A stretch of 28,616 nucleotides of DNA. Source: an uncultured Campylobacter sp. (GTDB lineage: Bacteria > Campylobacterota > Campylobacteria > Campylobacterales > Campylobacteraceae). The translations under genes were made by a program, and so were the position numbers. Positions 8,501 to 15,117 of the stretch are shown here, in pieces. The stretch covers positions 1 to 28,616 of the forward strand of contig NZ_CALIAV010000044.1 of assembly GCF_938045625.1 (NCBI RefSeq). Direction: 5' to 3'. The stretch's first letter is position 1. The number at the start of each line of letters is the position of its first letter. The notes beneath the pieces were generated by a model, which saw only the letters and a list, made by a program, of their open reading frames with translations, did no database searches and had not been told where the DNA came from.

Positions 8501-9952
8501 CTCGGCGCGAGCGACGTGGAAGAGCTAGCTAAGCTTAACGATCTAAATTTGCATACTAAATACGGCACGCAAATCACGCTAAAGCAAAGCGCGCAAGAGC
8601 TAAATGCGGACGGTTCAAAGCTACTAAAGGCCTTTGCGGGGCTATCTTTTGGCGCCGGCAATGCCAAAAAACAGATCGACGTGCAAGGAGACGGCGTTTT
8701 AGAGCTTGATAAGGATACGTTTGAAACTTTTAAATTTGCCGCAGACGACAATCTAAAAATAACAAACGTAACAGGCTCGGTCTACGCAAGCGACGCCAAA
8801 GAAACCTTTACCTTTAAGCAAGACGCGTCTAGAGTCGTTATAAATGCCTTATCTAACGGCGACAAGCTTGATTTCTCCAGGTTAGCTTCTAACGTAACGT
8901 CTATCGGCGATCTAAACGTCGCCGCAGACGCGCAAACGCAGCTACAAGACGGCAAAATTTACTACGTTAGCGGTACGGCGGCAGGCTTTGCGTCCGGGTT
9001 TGATAAGATTTTCGGCGAAGGTAAGGCTTTTTTAACCAAAGCCGCAGGCAACGAAAAATCGATAATCCTAGCTAAAACTTACAGCGGTTTTGAGATATAT
9101 AAGGTCGAAAATAACAGCGATAACGTAATAACCAAGGATGAGGTAAAATATATAGGCTCCGTTAGCGCGCACCGAGACTTTAATCTTAGCGCGGATAACA
9201 TCGTGCTAGCGGCCGCATCAAAAAGCCTTAGCGCGGCGCAGTTTGCGACCGAAGTGGCAAAAGGCGCCGGCGGGCTAAATTTGCTAGATACGGCGGAAAA
9301 CATAAAGCAAAATTTGGCGAATTTAATCTCAAACAAAGACAAAATAGCAAGCATTAGCAGCAGCGATGATAAGCCTATAAATTTAACCGCCTCGCAGCTA
9401 GGCGAGCTAAAAGGCAAATTTGCCCCTAGCCAAACACTAAAAATAAGCGAGGCACTAAAGGACGGCAAAACCGCGAGCGCGGACGGGGGCAAATACATCT
9501 TTACGCCAGATAAAGACGAGAAAAACTGGCAGCTGGAGAAATTCGGCGCAGACGATAAGCTTGATTTTTCAAAGGTATTTGAGGGCAAGCAGTTAAGCGT
9601 GGGTGAGTTTAACCTGAACGCAAACGGGCAAAAGGCAACGCTGCAAGACGGCAAAATCTATAAAGCCGAGCTAAGCTTTACGCCGTCAAATCAAGGCGGC
9701 GGCGCAAATAGCGAGCTAAACGCGCTTAAAAAGGTGTTTGAAGAGTCGTTTGAAAAAGGCGCAAAAGCCCTGCTCATCGCTAAAAACCTCAAGCAAGAGA
9801 GCAACTCGTACTCCTATAACTACATCTATAAGATCGAGGACGACGGCAACGGCAAGCTAGACCAGGGCGACATCAAGCTGCTAGGAGTCGTAAATACGAA
9901 TAGCGGCTTTCAAAACAACTACGACATAACCGCGGCTAACGCGGAGCTGTAG
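5501..9952 (+). CDS. Giant DUF4214-type repeat protein, likely type-I-secreted surface protein
   Basis: The protein is 1483 aa with no N-terminal signal peptide. Residues 1-115 look like the DUF4214 module: YVGLFGR at 12-18, then IYANVFGK...GKAGWTKKL at about 70-94. Residues 227-267 form a Pro-rich linker of PKP/PDP/PTP units. The central part (about 270-1110) is rich in Asp, Lys and Ala and contains helix-strand repeats of the type xxDxAxNI...L...I.SI...I.LTA; copies begin near 867 and 1261. Residues 1121-1236 and 1351-1483 are two copies of one C-terminal module: GDKLDFS or DDKLDFS, LQDGKIY, a helix, IYKVE or IYKIE, a Ca-loop-like DDGNGKLDQGD, then a terminal NLSADNIVL or DITAANAEL. The DKLDFS element recalls C-termini of RTX/type I secretion substrates and Campylobacter S-layer-RTX proteins, but no GGxGxDxxx repeats are visible. 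I see a single Cys (112). No T1SS genes are adjacent. Adhesin or S-layer-like function is inference. Confidence 0.8.
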   Translation: MNITQTQISALYVGLFGRSSEGSGSKAWLGAANTQNLSVSTIANTMLDTVAAKEFFGDSVNENANFVEHIYANVFGKGGANLDKEGKAGWTKKLNDGEDRGKVAADMLKAACDPVHSSAADEATKNAHNLLINKIIASNVVADLIKDVPNGGDIKEQLKAFMQINKTITPHSNASDIKNAVLAGAKSLILTVDEAKLDAALDANSKVKIISGVTGKTEDEISKELAPKPAPTPDPKPDPTPDPKPQPQPGPKPTPTPDPKPQPKPTPNDGVEGALKQMLASASSTEVIGYSAKIEHGGKKYFVSIRSADNDGVNLSADQKINLSVQNGAVKTAEGKTLKADVYTVKNFPTGDSLEAEKGTAILGAFTKDGHEFSAKDQENGVPYSHSLQPRSGVKFNDNGFFERPFGLVEGTADGVSAQKVDKGAGGMVYKLVKDGQTTYYVTNKEAVPHFNSHTGTVVIEGAKPGDKVKFAGGADSLTQAQNEDGLQAGAKQFIKDGDDTILYANGKNSGFSNSDDLKIVFKGVSIDPTTKDGAFTLKQNILADGAIKATDAQGFTKLFDDAPALKLDGTESVYKKEGKFYQDAQATKPLDADALNIKAVKFDNGDVYTFSSAKKSQSKDAVKAYDEQSLSSNSQKGDALKSGDTTYEFFGKGNVAKISSDDFSFENGAQYLGSLNLDGAKNITKESFLSGKLGDKILPNAYSNITTGGVKFELKQNGDIKSLVASFEKAKDILSGALKDRIADGAVELSKDSTLTNAQLQTLAQNAAKFANGAVKSAVLSVAELTSLNKDAADKIANSAVTLTDKDAFSKESLKALGAFSDKLKDGAIANTQKLSAADFYEIFGKGFLSSDKLSSYKIANGALEIEDSANNLQNAVENRLNYFSEKIKSIKTSDGAELKISATNFNKIGADKFDANDNIKLTRVSSNDKDAVLSDKVDSFEINKTLEVSVDEYAKFAAKLVGKGKFDIADDFKKIMKFLKTADVSKIETLNLNDKNIELGASDVEELAKLNDLNLHTKYGTQITLKQSAQELNADGSKLLKAFAGLSFGAGNAKKQIDVQGDGVLELDKDTFETFKFAADDNLKITNVTGSVYASDAKETFTFKQDASRVVINALSNGDKLDFSRLASNVTSIGDLNVAADAQTQLQDGKIYYVSGTAAGFASGFDKIFGEGKAFLTKAAGNEKSIILAKTYSGFEIYKVENNSDNVITKDEVKYIGSVSAHRDFNLSADNIVLAAASKSLSAAQFATEVAKGAGGLNLLDTAENIKQNLANLISNKDKIASISSSDDKPINLTASQLGELKGKFAPSQTLKISEALKDGKTASADGGKYIFTPDKDEKNWQLEKFGADDKLDFSKVFEGKQLSVGEFNLNANGQKATLQDGKIYKAELSFTPSNQGGGANSELNALKKVFEESFEKGAKALLIAKNLKQESNSYSYNYIYKIEDDGNGKLDQGDIKLLGVVNTNSGFQNNYDITAANAEL

Positions 9953-9962
9953 TGTTGCGATA

Positions 9963-9995
9963 AAATTTAGTCGGCCGAGTCGGTCGGCTAAATTT
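9963..9995. terminator. Strong hairpin terminator after the giant protein gene
   Basis: AAATTTAGTCGGCCG pairs with CGGTCGGCTAAATTT across a small loop at 9977-9981, with two G-U wobbles on the plus transcript. The A/T outer part of the stem gives a T-rich 3' side and the stem is followed by AATTTAATTT. It starts 11 bp after the stop codon. Confidence 0.7.
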
Positions 9996-10122
9996 AATTT
10001 ATACCTTAACCCAAAATAAAGCGCTTGGCCGCAATTATTGACTTTACATCTATTTTTAACCACAATGCTTCGCTTTTAAAATTTATCGCGAATTTTAAAC
10101 TAAAACAAATTTAAAGTGCCAA

Positions 10123-10390
10123 AATAAAAAAATTCTGCTTTCTTTGGCTGTAGCGGCGAGCTTATCACAGGTCTATGCGGCGCAACCCGTGCAAACGCAA
10201 ACAAGTGCGCAGATCTAACATATAGGTTGGGGCGGCGATCTTCATCCACAATCGCGTCAAGCTAAACGCGAATGACCGCAGACGGGCGGCTATGGATATA
10301 TTTCGGGTCAAGAACAGCAAGATCGTCTAGCGTCCGGATATCATCCAAGACATACCCGAAAAAAGCGAAAATGACGATACTATGTTTTAA
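10123..10390 (+). pseudogene. Remnant of an exported SnoaL-like (COG4922-type) protein
   Basis: Reading from 10126 gives KKILLSLAVAASLSQVYAA, a clear signal peptide, preceded by AAT where an ATG is expected. Adding one G would restore ATGAAAAAA. This frame ends at TAA 10216-10218. From 10238, one frame over, the translation reads IFIHNRVKLNANDRRRAA, then MDIFRVKNSKIV, an in-frame TAG (10328-10330), and finally DIIQDIPEKSENDDTMF up to TAA at 10388. The second half matches the C-terminal pattern of SnoaL-like aldol-condensation proteins (family pattern: FRxxxGKIVEHWD, QxIPE, NxxTMF). The stop falls where the family has the Glu of VEHWD. The middle of the domain (roughly 80 residues) is missing. 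The gene thus has a lost start, at least one frameshift, a nonsense codon and a deletion. Family assignment rests on memory of the motif. Confidence 0.7.
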
Positions 10391-10391
10391 T

Positions 10392-10413
10392 TTTAGCCCG
10401 TTTTAGGGCTAAA
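10392..10413. terminator. Hairpin after the pseudogene
   Basis: TTTAGCCC (10392-10399) and GGGCTAAA (10406-10413) form an 8-bp stem with a 6-nt loop, beginning two bases after the remnant's stop. There is no T-run beyond the stem. It is probably the old terminator of the decayed gene. The next 160 bp up to the M20 gene end contain nothing I can name. Confidence 0.45.
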
Positions 10414-10574
10414 TCATCCGCAAAATTCGTAAAACTAAAATCCAAATTTAGCCGCCGAGTCGCCGAAAAAGCGAGCGAAATTTAAACCGAAATTTAAGAC
10501 GAATGTTTTGCGCTAAATGCGAATTTAAGCCGTCTTTGTCTGATTTTCGCCGCCTGCTGAATTTAGCCTTAGGC

Positions 10575-11819
10575 TCAAGCTCTCTCCGCCGTTTCTAAAA
10601 CCACGTTTTTTAGTAAATTTACGCCGTTAGCGATATCGCTCCAGCTGGAAAATTCCGCCGGATTGTGGCTGATGCCGTCTTTAGACGGGATGAAAATCAT
10701 CGCCGTAGGACATAGCGCGCTCATATGCATAGCATCATGCCCCGCGCCGCTTGGCATGATTTCATGACTAAGCCCGAGAGCCGCGGCTTTTTGGGCGATG
10801 AGTTTGATGAGGCGGCCGTCCAGCGCGCATGGCTCATCGAAGGCTAGCTGCTTGATCTCGCATTTGACGCCGCGCTGAGCCTCGATGCGCGAGATTCCAG
10901 CCAGGATCTGCTCGTATGCCGCCTCGCGCGTGCACAGGTCAATGCCGCGCAGGTCGATTAGTAGCGTAGTTTCGCCTGGCACGACGTTCATAACGCCCGG
11001 TTTTACCGTGCAGTTGCCCGCGGTCGCCACCATACCGTTTGCCGCGTTTTCGCGCGCGATGCTCTCGACGGCCAGCACTATCTGCGCCGCCGCGCAAAGC
11101 GCGTCGTGACGGTACTTCATCGCGGTCGTGCCGGAGTGCTGAGCTTGGCCCTGCACGCGCACGCTAAATCTATGCGGCGCGGCGATGGCGCTCACGACGC
11201 CGATTTGGATATTTTCGTTATCTAGTAGAGGCCCTTGCTCAATGTGTAGCTCGAAAAAGCTCTCGTAGTTTGGTGTCAAATTTTTAGCCTTTTCGATGCT
11301 CGCTAGATCGATGCCAAACTCCGCAAAAATCTCGCCGATAGCGCGTCCCTGAAAGTCGCGCACCTCTTTAAGTTTTTCAAAACCAAGCTTGCCGCACATT
11401 ACCTTGCTGCCAAGCGTCGCGATGTTAAATCGGCTCGACTCCTCGCACTCAAAGACGATGAGCTCGAGCGGCCTACGCGTCTGCACGCCCTCGTCGTTTA
11501 GCGATCTAATCAGCTCTAGCCCGCCCAGGACACCTAGGATGCCGTCAAATTCGCCGCCGTTTATCACGGTATCTAGATGCGAGCCAAACGCTACCGCCGG
11601 TAGTTCAGGCTCTGTACCCTCGCGCCTAGCAAAGATATTTCCGATCGCGTCTATGCGTACTTTTAGCCCCGCCTCTTTACAGCGCGCGATAAATAGCTCT
11701 CTGGCGGCCTTGTCCTCGCGCGTGTAGGCTAGGCGGCTCATCCCAGCGCCGAAACTCTCGTCGTTGATTGCGTTTATCTCGCTAAAAAGCGCCTTAAGTC
11801 TATCTAAATTTATGCTCAT
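10575..11819 (-). CDS. Zn-dependent M20 amidohydrolase (allantoate / N-carbamoyl amino acid type)
   Basis: This is a cytoplasmic metal-dependent hydrolase of the AllC/HyuC/AmaB group, which cleaves N-carbamoyl amino acids, N-carbamoyl-beta-alanine or allantoate, releasing ammonia and CO2 from the carbamoyl group. Metal-binding motifs are GSHLDTV (His81, Asp83), GEFDG (Asp92), FECEESSRF (Glu126/127), ELHIEQGP, and GAGHDAMHMS near the C-terminus. GQAQHSGTTAMKYRHDAL lies in the dimerisation lid. The start chosen is ATG at 11819, with AAAGGA eight bases upstream, giving 414 aa, normal for the family. An in-frame ATG ten codons earlier has no ribosome binding site. No other purine or pyrimidine degradation genes are nearby, so the substrate cannot be fixed. 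Confidence 0.88.
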   Translation of the reverse strand: MSINLDRLKALFSEINAINDESFGAGMSRLAYTREDKAARELFIARCKEAGLKVRIDAIGNIFARREGTEPELPAVAFGSHLDTVINGGEFDGILGVLGGLELIRSLNDEGVQTRRPLELIVFECEESSRFNIATLGSKVMCGKLGFEKLKEVRDFQGRAIGEIFAEFGIDLASIEKAKNLTPNYESFFELHIEQGPLLDNENIQIGVVSAIAAPHRFSVRVQGQAQHSGTTAMKYRHDALCAAAQIVLAVESIARENAANGMVATAGNCTVKPGVMNVVPGETTLLIDLRGIDLCTREAAYEQILAGISRIEAQRGVKCEIKQLAFDEPCALDGRLIKLIAQKAAALGLSHEIMPSGAGHDAMHMSALCPTAMIFIPSKDGISHNPAEFSSWSDIANGVNLLKNVVLETAERA

Positions 11820-12172
11820 CGCCCGTCCTTTGTATTTAAAATTTACCAAATTCTAGCCAAGAAGCATTAAATTTATACTTTAATATTTTTATTTAATACA
11901 ATATTTAATTTTTGGAGTTTAGATAATGTTTGATATATAAGAGCTAACAAACGCTAACGTTAGTTTTATTAAAATTTAGCGCTAAAATCGGCTTTTGAAT
12001 ATAGAATTTACAAACAGATAAAGTAAAAACTTTATACCATAACATACTAAATTTTACTAACAAATTGCCCGGTTTGAGATATGATTTTGCAGAAAATATT
12101 ATGGTCAAATTTAAACAAAAGCAGTGGTTTTTGAGAGGAGCGGTTGGCAACATAAATTTGCCACCTAAAAAT
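11820..12172. other. Intergenic stretch between the M20 gene and the purM terminator
   Basis: This AT-rich spacer of about 350 bp contains a possible minus-strand -10 for the M20 gene (TATAAA, complement of 11872-11877) and a 10-bp palindrome CTAACGTTAG at 11954-11963. I see no convincing gene. Confidence 0.4.
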
Positions 12173-12207
12173 CTTTGGCTCGTAGCGTATTTTGCGGCGA
12201 GCCAAAG
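12173..12207 (-). terminator. Rho-independent terminator of purM
   Basis: A perfect 10-bp stem, CTTTGGCTCG (12173-12182) / CGAGCCAAAG (12198-12207), lies 15 bp beyond the purM stop. On the minus strand it is followed by ATTTTTAGG, the expected U-tract. Confidence 0.85.
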
Positions 12208-12221
12208 TTAAATTTGCCTGC

Positions 12222-13205
12222 TTAAACTAGCTGTGCGCCCGCGCCTTTTACGATCTCGCCGATGACGTAGCCGTCGGTATTTGCTAGTACGAAAGCTACG
12301 TTTTCTTTCGGCGCTACGACGATCATACCTACGCCCATATTAAACGTTCTCATCATCTCGGCGGGCTCTACCTTTTGCGCGATGATTTTAAAGATCTCAG
12401 GCGTGCGGATCGCGGCATGCTCGATCTTCGCGCCCAGCCCCTCCGGAAATACGCGCGGCAGATTTTCCACGATGCCACCGCCAGTGATATGTGCGAGCGC
12501 GTGGATTTTATCTTTTAAATTTAAAAAGTCGCCGACGTAGATCCTAGTCGGCTCCAAAAGCACGTCGATGAGTGCGCGACCGTCCACTTTGTCGTCAAAT
12601 TTTAGCCCCAGCTCGGCGACCACTTTTCGTGCGAGCGAGAAGCCGTTTGAGTGCAGGCCGCTGCTAGGAAGCGCGATGAGCACGTCGCCTTCACGCACAA
12701 ATTTGCTGCGGTCGATCTCGTCCTCTTCGGCGATACCCACGGCAAAGCCCGCGAGGTCGAAGTCGCCTTTTTCATACATCGAGGGCATCTCCGCCGTCTC
12801 GCCGCCGATAAGCGCGCAACGCGCGAGTTTGCAGCCCTCGGCGATGCTTTTTACGACCTCTTTGGCGTCCGCGATCTCGAGTTTCGCCGTCGCGTAGTAG
12901 TCGAGGAAAAATAGCGGCTCGGCGAAGTTGCAGATGAGGTCGTTTACGCACATCGCGACGAGGTCTTGACCTACGCCGTCAAATTTGCGCGCGTCGATTG
13001 CGAGTCGTAGCTTTGTACCCACGCCATCAGTAGCGCCCAGAATCGCGGGCTTTTTGTAGCCCGCAGGCAGCCTCACCGCGCCGCTAAACGAGCCGATACC
13101 GCCCAAAACGTGCGGAGTTTGCGCCCTTTTGACGAACGGTTTTATCGCGTTTATGAACTCATTTCCCGCGTCTATATCGACGCCAGCGTCTTTGTAGCTT
13201 ATCAA
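12222..13205 (-). CDS. purM: Phosphoribosylformylglycinamidine cyclo-ligase (AIR synthetase)
   Basis: PurM catalyses the ATP-dependent ring closure of FGAM to AIR, the fifth step of de novo purine synthesis, in the cytoplasm. The order of motifs is that of the PurM/PurL superfamily: SYKDAGVDIDAGN at the N-terminus, GGIGSFSG, LGATDGVGTKLRLA, DLVAMCVND, ALIGGETAEMPSMY, LIALPSSGLHSNGFSLAR, HITGGGIVENLPR and FNMGVGM. At 327 aa it is slightly short of E. coli PurM (345) but complete. The start is TTG, six bases after GGAGG, on a transcript with a leader of about 25 nt. It is divergent from coaE, with only 72 bp between the two start codons. Confidence 0.97.
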   Translation of the reverse strand: MISYKDAGVDIDAGNEFINAIKPFVKRAQTPHVLGGIGSFSGAVRLPAGYKKPAILGATDGVGTKLRLAIDARKFDGVGQDLVAMCVNDLICNFAEPLFFLDYYATAKLEIADAKEVVKSIAEGCKLARCALIGGETAEMPSMYEKGDFDLAGFAVGIAEEDEIDRSKFVREGDVLIALPSSGLHSNGFSLARKVVAELGLKFDDKVDGRALIDVLLEPTRIYVGDFLNLKDKIHALAHITGGGIVENLPRVFPEGLGAKIEHAAIRTPEIFKIIAQKVEPAEMMRTFNMGVGMIVVAPKENVAFVLANTDGYVIGEIVKGAGAQLV

Positions 13206-13220
13206 ATTTTTCCTCCAAGA

Positions 13221-13229
13221 TGGTATAAT
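13221..13229 (+). promoter_or_regulatory. Extended -10 promoter of coaE
   Basis: TGGTATAAT (TGn plus perfect -10) should start transcription near 13236, about 42 nt before the coaE TTG. It overlaps the purM 5' leader on the opposite strand. Confidence 0.7.
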
Positions 13230-13235
13230 TTCGCA

Positions 13236-13251
13236 GATTTTAGCTAAAATC
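13236..13251 (-). promoter_or_regulatory. 16-bp perfect palindrome overlapping the purM -10
   Basis: GATTTTAGCTAAAATC is a perfect palindrome. Its minus-strand reading TTAGCTAAAATC contains a -10-like TAAAAT that would start purM near 13230. The element begins at the predicted coaE transcription start. It may be an operator or simply a promoter core; a 14-bp version (25756-25769) lies in front of thrS. Confidence 0.45.
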
Positions 13252-13277
13252 GAATAAAAACGCTATAAAGGCCCACC

Positions 13278-13943
13278 TTGAAATTTAAACACGCCGTCGT
13301 CATCACGGGCAGTATCGGTAGCGGCAAGAGCGCGGTTTGCGAGCTACTTCGTGATCGCGGATTTGAGATCATCGACGCCGATAAGATTTCGCATGACGTT
13401 TTGGATCGCTGCGCCGTGCAGGTGGCTGAAATTTTCGGCACGCAATACGTCATGCAAAAAGACGCACAGGGCGAAAATTTAGGCTCACACACGGAATTTG
13501 ACACTAGCGGCGATGAGAAAAATTTGACCGATTCGTGCGCCTCGGTGGACCGCAAAAAGCTAGGCGAGCTGGTGTTTAAAAGCCCGGCGGAGCTTGCAAA
13601 GCTCGAAGCGCTGCTGCATCCGAAGATAACAGCTGAAATTTTATCGCAGGCGCAGGCTTTGGAGGCGAAAGGAAGGCTTTACTTCGTCGATATTCCGCTG
13701 TTTTTCGAGGGCAAGAGGTATGGGTTTTTCGACAAAGTGGCGGTCGTTTATGCGCCTAAAGATACGCTGATCGCGCGCGTGATGAAGCGAAACGGGCTGG
13801 ATTACGCCGCTGCAAAGCACCGTGTGGAGCTACAAACTGATATCGAGCAAAAGCGCGCCATGGCGGATTTTGTTATAGATAATAGCGGTGATTTGCAAAA
13901 TTTAAGAGATGAAACCGGGTCTTTTTTGGAAAAAATAGCTTAA
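13278..13943 (+). CDS. coaE: Dephospho-CoA kinase
   Basis: CoaE phosphorylates the 3'-OH of dephospho-CoA, the last step of CoA synthesis. The P-loop is GSIGSGKS (residues 11-18), followed by the conserved IIDADKISHDVL, LLHPKI, the lid and base-binding DIPLFFEGKRYGFFDKVAVVYAP, and the C-terminal ADFVIDNSGD. Compared with E. coli CoaE, about 25-28 extra polar residues sit between GTQYVMQKD and VDRKKLGELVF (roughly residues 60-90), rich in Gly, Asp, Ser and Thr. This explains the 221-aa length against about 200. The start is TTG with AAAGG six bases upstream; the P-loop position confirms it. The gene is likely transcribed alone. Confidence 0.95.
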   Translation: MKFKHAVVITGSIGSGKSAVCELLRDRGFEIIDADKISHDVLDRCAVQVAEIFGTQYVMQKDAQGENLGSHTEFDTSGDEKNLTDSCASVDRKKLGELVFKSPAELAKLEALLHPKITAEILSQAQALEAKGRLYFVDIPLFFEGKRYGFFDKVAVVYAPKDTLIARVMKRNGLDYAAAKHRVELQTDIEQKRAMADFVIDNSGDLQNLRDETGSFLEKIA

Positions 13944-14063
13944 CCTGTTATGACACGGCATTTTATGCTATTTAAACACTGCTTTAGTTGCTTGGCAGCG
14001 CAGTTTGGCGTCATATCTAGCCCTGCTGCTACTTGTGACGCAAGCTACGCTGATTATTTTAGT

Positions 14064-14552
14064 TTATTTGCACTCTTTGCTTTCAAGTTTTACCCGAATA
14101 AGCTCTTTGTTCTTTATATAATAAACAAAATCGACGCCGTCAGCTATCTCTCGTACCGCCTTTAATCGCATATCTTCGCAAAATTCTTTTTTGAGTTCCT
14201 TTGTTTGCTCGTCTTTTAGCTCGGCTATATCTTTATCATTTAGCGCGTTTTCATCCATTTCTAGCCCTTTTCCAAGCGCATATTGATAAATGATGCGACG
14301 ATTTTCACAGCTGATTTTTTCGAGCGTATTTATCTCATCTAGTTTTCTCGGGAGACCTGAATTTAGTCGCACCAGCATTTCTTGCACATTTGATGCTTCG
14401 CATAGATTTTCTTTCATTTGCTCTTTTGCGTATTCTACTTTACTGCCTATAAAAACTTCTACGCCGATCCAGATCGCGACGGCGATGCCTAAGATAATAA
14501 ATAAAAATTTGTTGAGTTTGTTTAGGTTTTGATTTAGTTTTTGTATATCCAT
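14064..14552 (-). CDS. Membrane-anchored four-cysteine protein, function unknown
   Basis: I do not recognise the family by name. The 162-aa protein has a charged N-terminus, one membrane segment (about residues 16-36, FLFIILGIAVAIWIGVEVFI), then a soluble domain that should face the periplasm. Cysteines are at 51, 82, 125 and 161, spaced 31, 43 and 36. The domain ends in VKLESKECK. The same cysteine spacing (30, 43, 37) and motifs (I/V-SC, a tyrosine-rich YxY strand, FCxD, V-x-L-x-x-K-x-C) occur in the 131-aa protein at 22803-23198, so the two look paralogous. The ATG is preceded by AAGGAG with good spacing. It lies convergent to coaE and after the rplT terminator, alone. Two disulphides are a plausible inference. 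Confidence 0.72.
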   Translation of the reverse strand: MDIQKLNQNLNKLNKFLFIILGIAVAIWIGVEVFIGSKVEYAKEQMKENLCEASNVQEMLVRLNSGLPRKLDEINTLEKISCENRRIIYQYALGKGLEMDENALNDKDIAELKDEQTKELKKEFCEDMRLKAVREIADGVDFVYYIKNKELIRVKLESKECK

Positions 14553-14680
14553 TTTTGCTCCTTAAATTTGAGGCGGTATTTTATCGGAAAAAACGAAAAA
14601 CAAAAATTAAAATTTGGAGCGAAATTTGTTTTATTGAGATCGGAGAAAAACAATAAATTTTATTAAACCAAAGATATAGA

Positions 14681-14703
14681 GAAAAGGAGCGGGAAACCGC
14701 CCC
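14681..14703 (-). terminator. Rho-independent terminator of rpmI-rplT
   Basis: GGAGCGG (14686-14692), loop GAAA and CCGCCCC (14697-14703) form a 7-bp stem with one wobble. On the minus strand it is followed by TTTTCTC. It begins seven bases after the rplT stop. Confidence 0.8.
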
Positions 14704-14709
14704 TGGGTA

Positions 14710-15063
14710 TTATAAAGCAGCCTTTGCTTTTGAAGCTAGCTCGCTGAAAGCTTTTGCGTCATTCATAGCTAGATCGGCTAAGATTTTTCTATCAAGCTTG
14801 ATATTTGCTTTTTTAAGTCCCGCGATAAAGCGCGAATAGCTAATGTCGTTTAGGCGGCACGCAGCGTTGATGCGCACTATCCACAAGCGGCGGAAGTCGC
14901 GTTTCTTGCGGCGTCTGTCGCGGTAAGCATAGACCAAACTTCTTTCTAATTGCTCTTTAGCTTTTCTAAAGTGTTTGTGTCTAGCGCTGAAAAAACCTCT
15001 AGCTAGTTTTAAAACTTTTTTATGGCGTCTTCTTCTAACTACGCCTGTTTTTACTCTTGCCAT
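14710..15063 (-). CDS. rplT: 50S ribosomal protein L20
   Basis: L20 binds 23S rRNA early in large-subunit assembly and in many bacteria represses its own operon. The protein is 117 aa, exactly the usual length. It begins MARVKTGVVRRRRHKKVLKL, followed by the highly basic stretch with RRKKRDFRRLWIVRINAACR, and the C-terminal globular part with SRFIAGLKKANI and DRKILADLA. It lies 82 bp downstream of rpmI and ends in a clear terminator, so the two form one operon. The ATG is preceded by AAAGGA. Confidence 0.98.
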   Translation of the reverse strand: MARVKTGVVRRRRHKKVLKLARGFFSARHKHFRKAKEQLERSLVYAYRDRRRKKRDFRRLWIVRINAACRLNDISYSRFIAGLKKANIKLDRKILADLAMNDAKAFSELASKAKAAL

Positions 15064-15085
15064 ATTTATCCTTTACAAATCGGCG

Positions 15086-15117
15086 CTCACTGAGTGAGTC
15101 TTGCCCCAAATTCGGGG
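15086..15117 (-). promoter_or_regulatory. Two small hairpins in the rpmI-rplT spacer
   Basis: In the transcript the first hairpin is CCCC-6 nt-GGGG (15104-15117) and the second is CTCAC-TGA-GTGAG (15086-15098), both between the rpmI stop and the rplT ribosome binding site. They could be the L20-responsive control element or a spacer structure. Nothing in the sequence decides this. Confidence 0.35.

Noticed and set aside
8149..8751. 200-codon minus-strand ORF, Ser/Leu-rich, inside the giant protein gene
   Set aside because: Its Ser/Phe/Leu-rich composition is the complement of Asp/Lys/Ala codons; it is a shadow of the real gene.
11926..11940. ATGTTTGATATATAA mini-ORF upstream of the M20 gene on the opposite strand
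   Set aside because: Only four codons in AT-rich DNA, with no plus-strand gene to regulate.
11944..12153. Minus-strand 69-codon ORF between the M20 gene and purM, with an AGGTGG upstream
   Set aside because: Its start region overlaps the U-tract side of the purM terminator, its codon use is unlike the neighbours and the product has no recognisable features.
13950..14165. 71-codon plus-strand ORF after coaE
   Set aside because: It overlaps the 3' end of the four-cysteine gene on the other strand and lacks a ribosome binding site.
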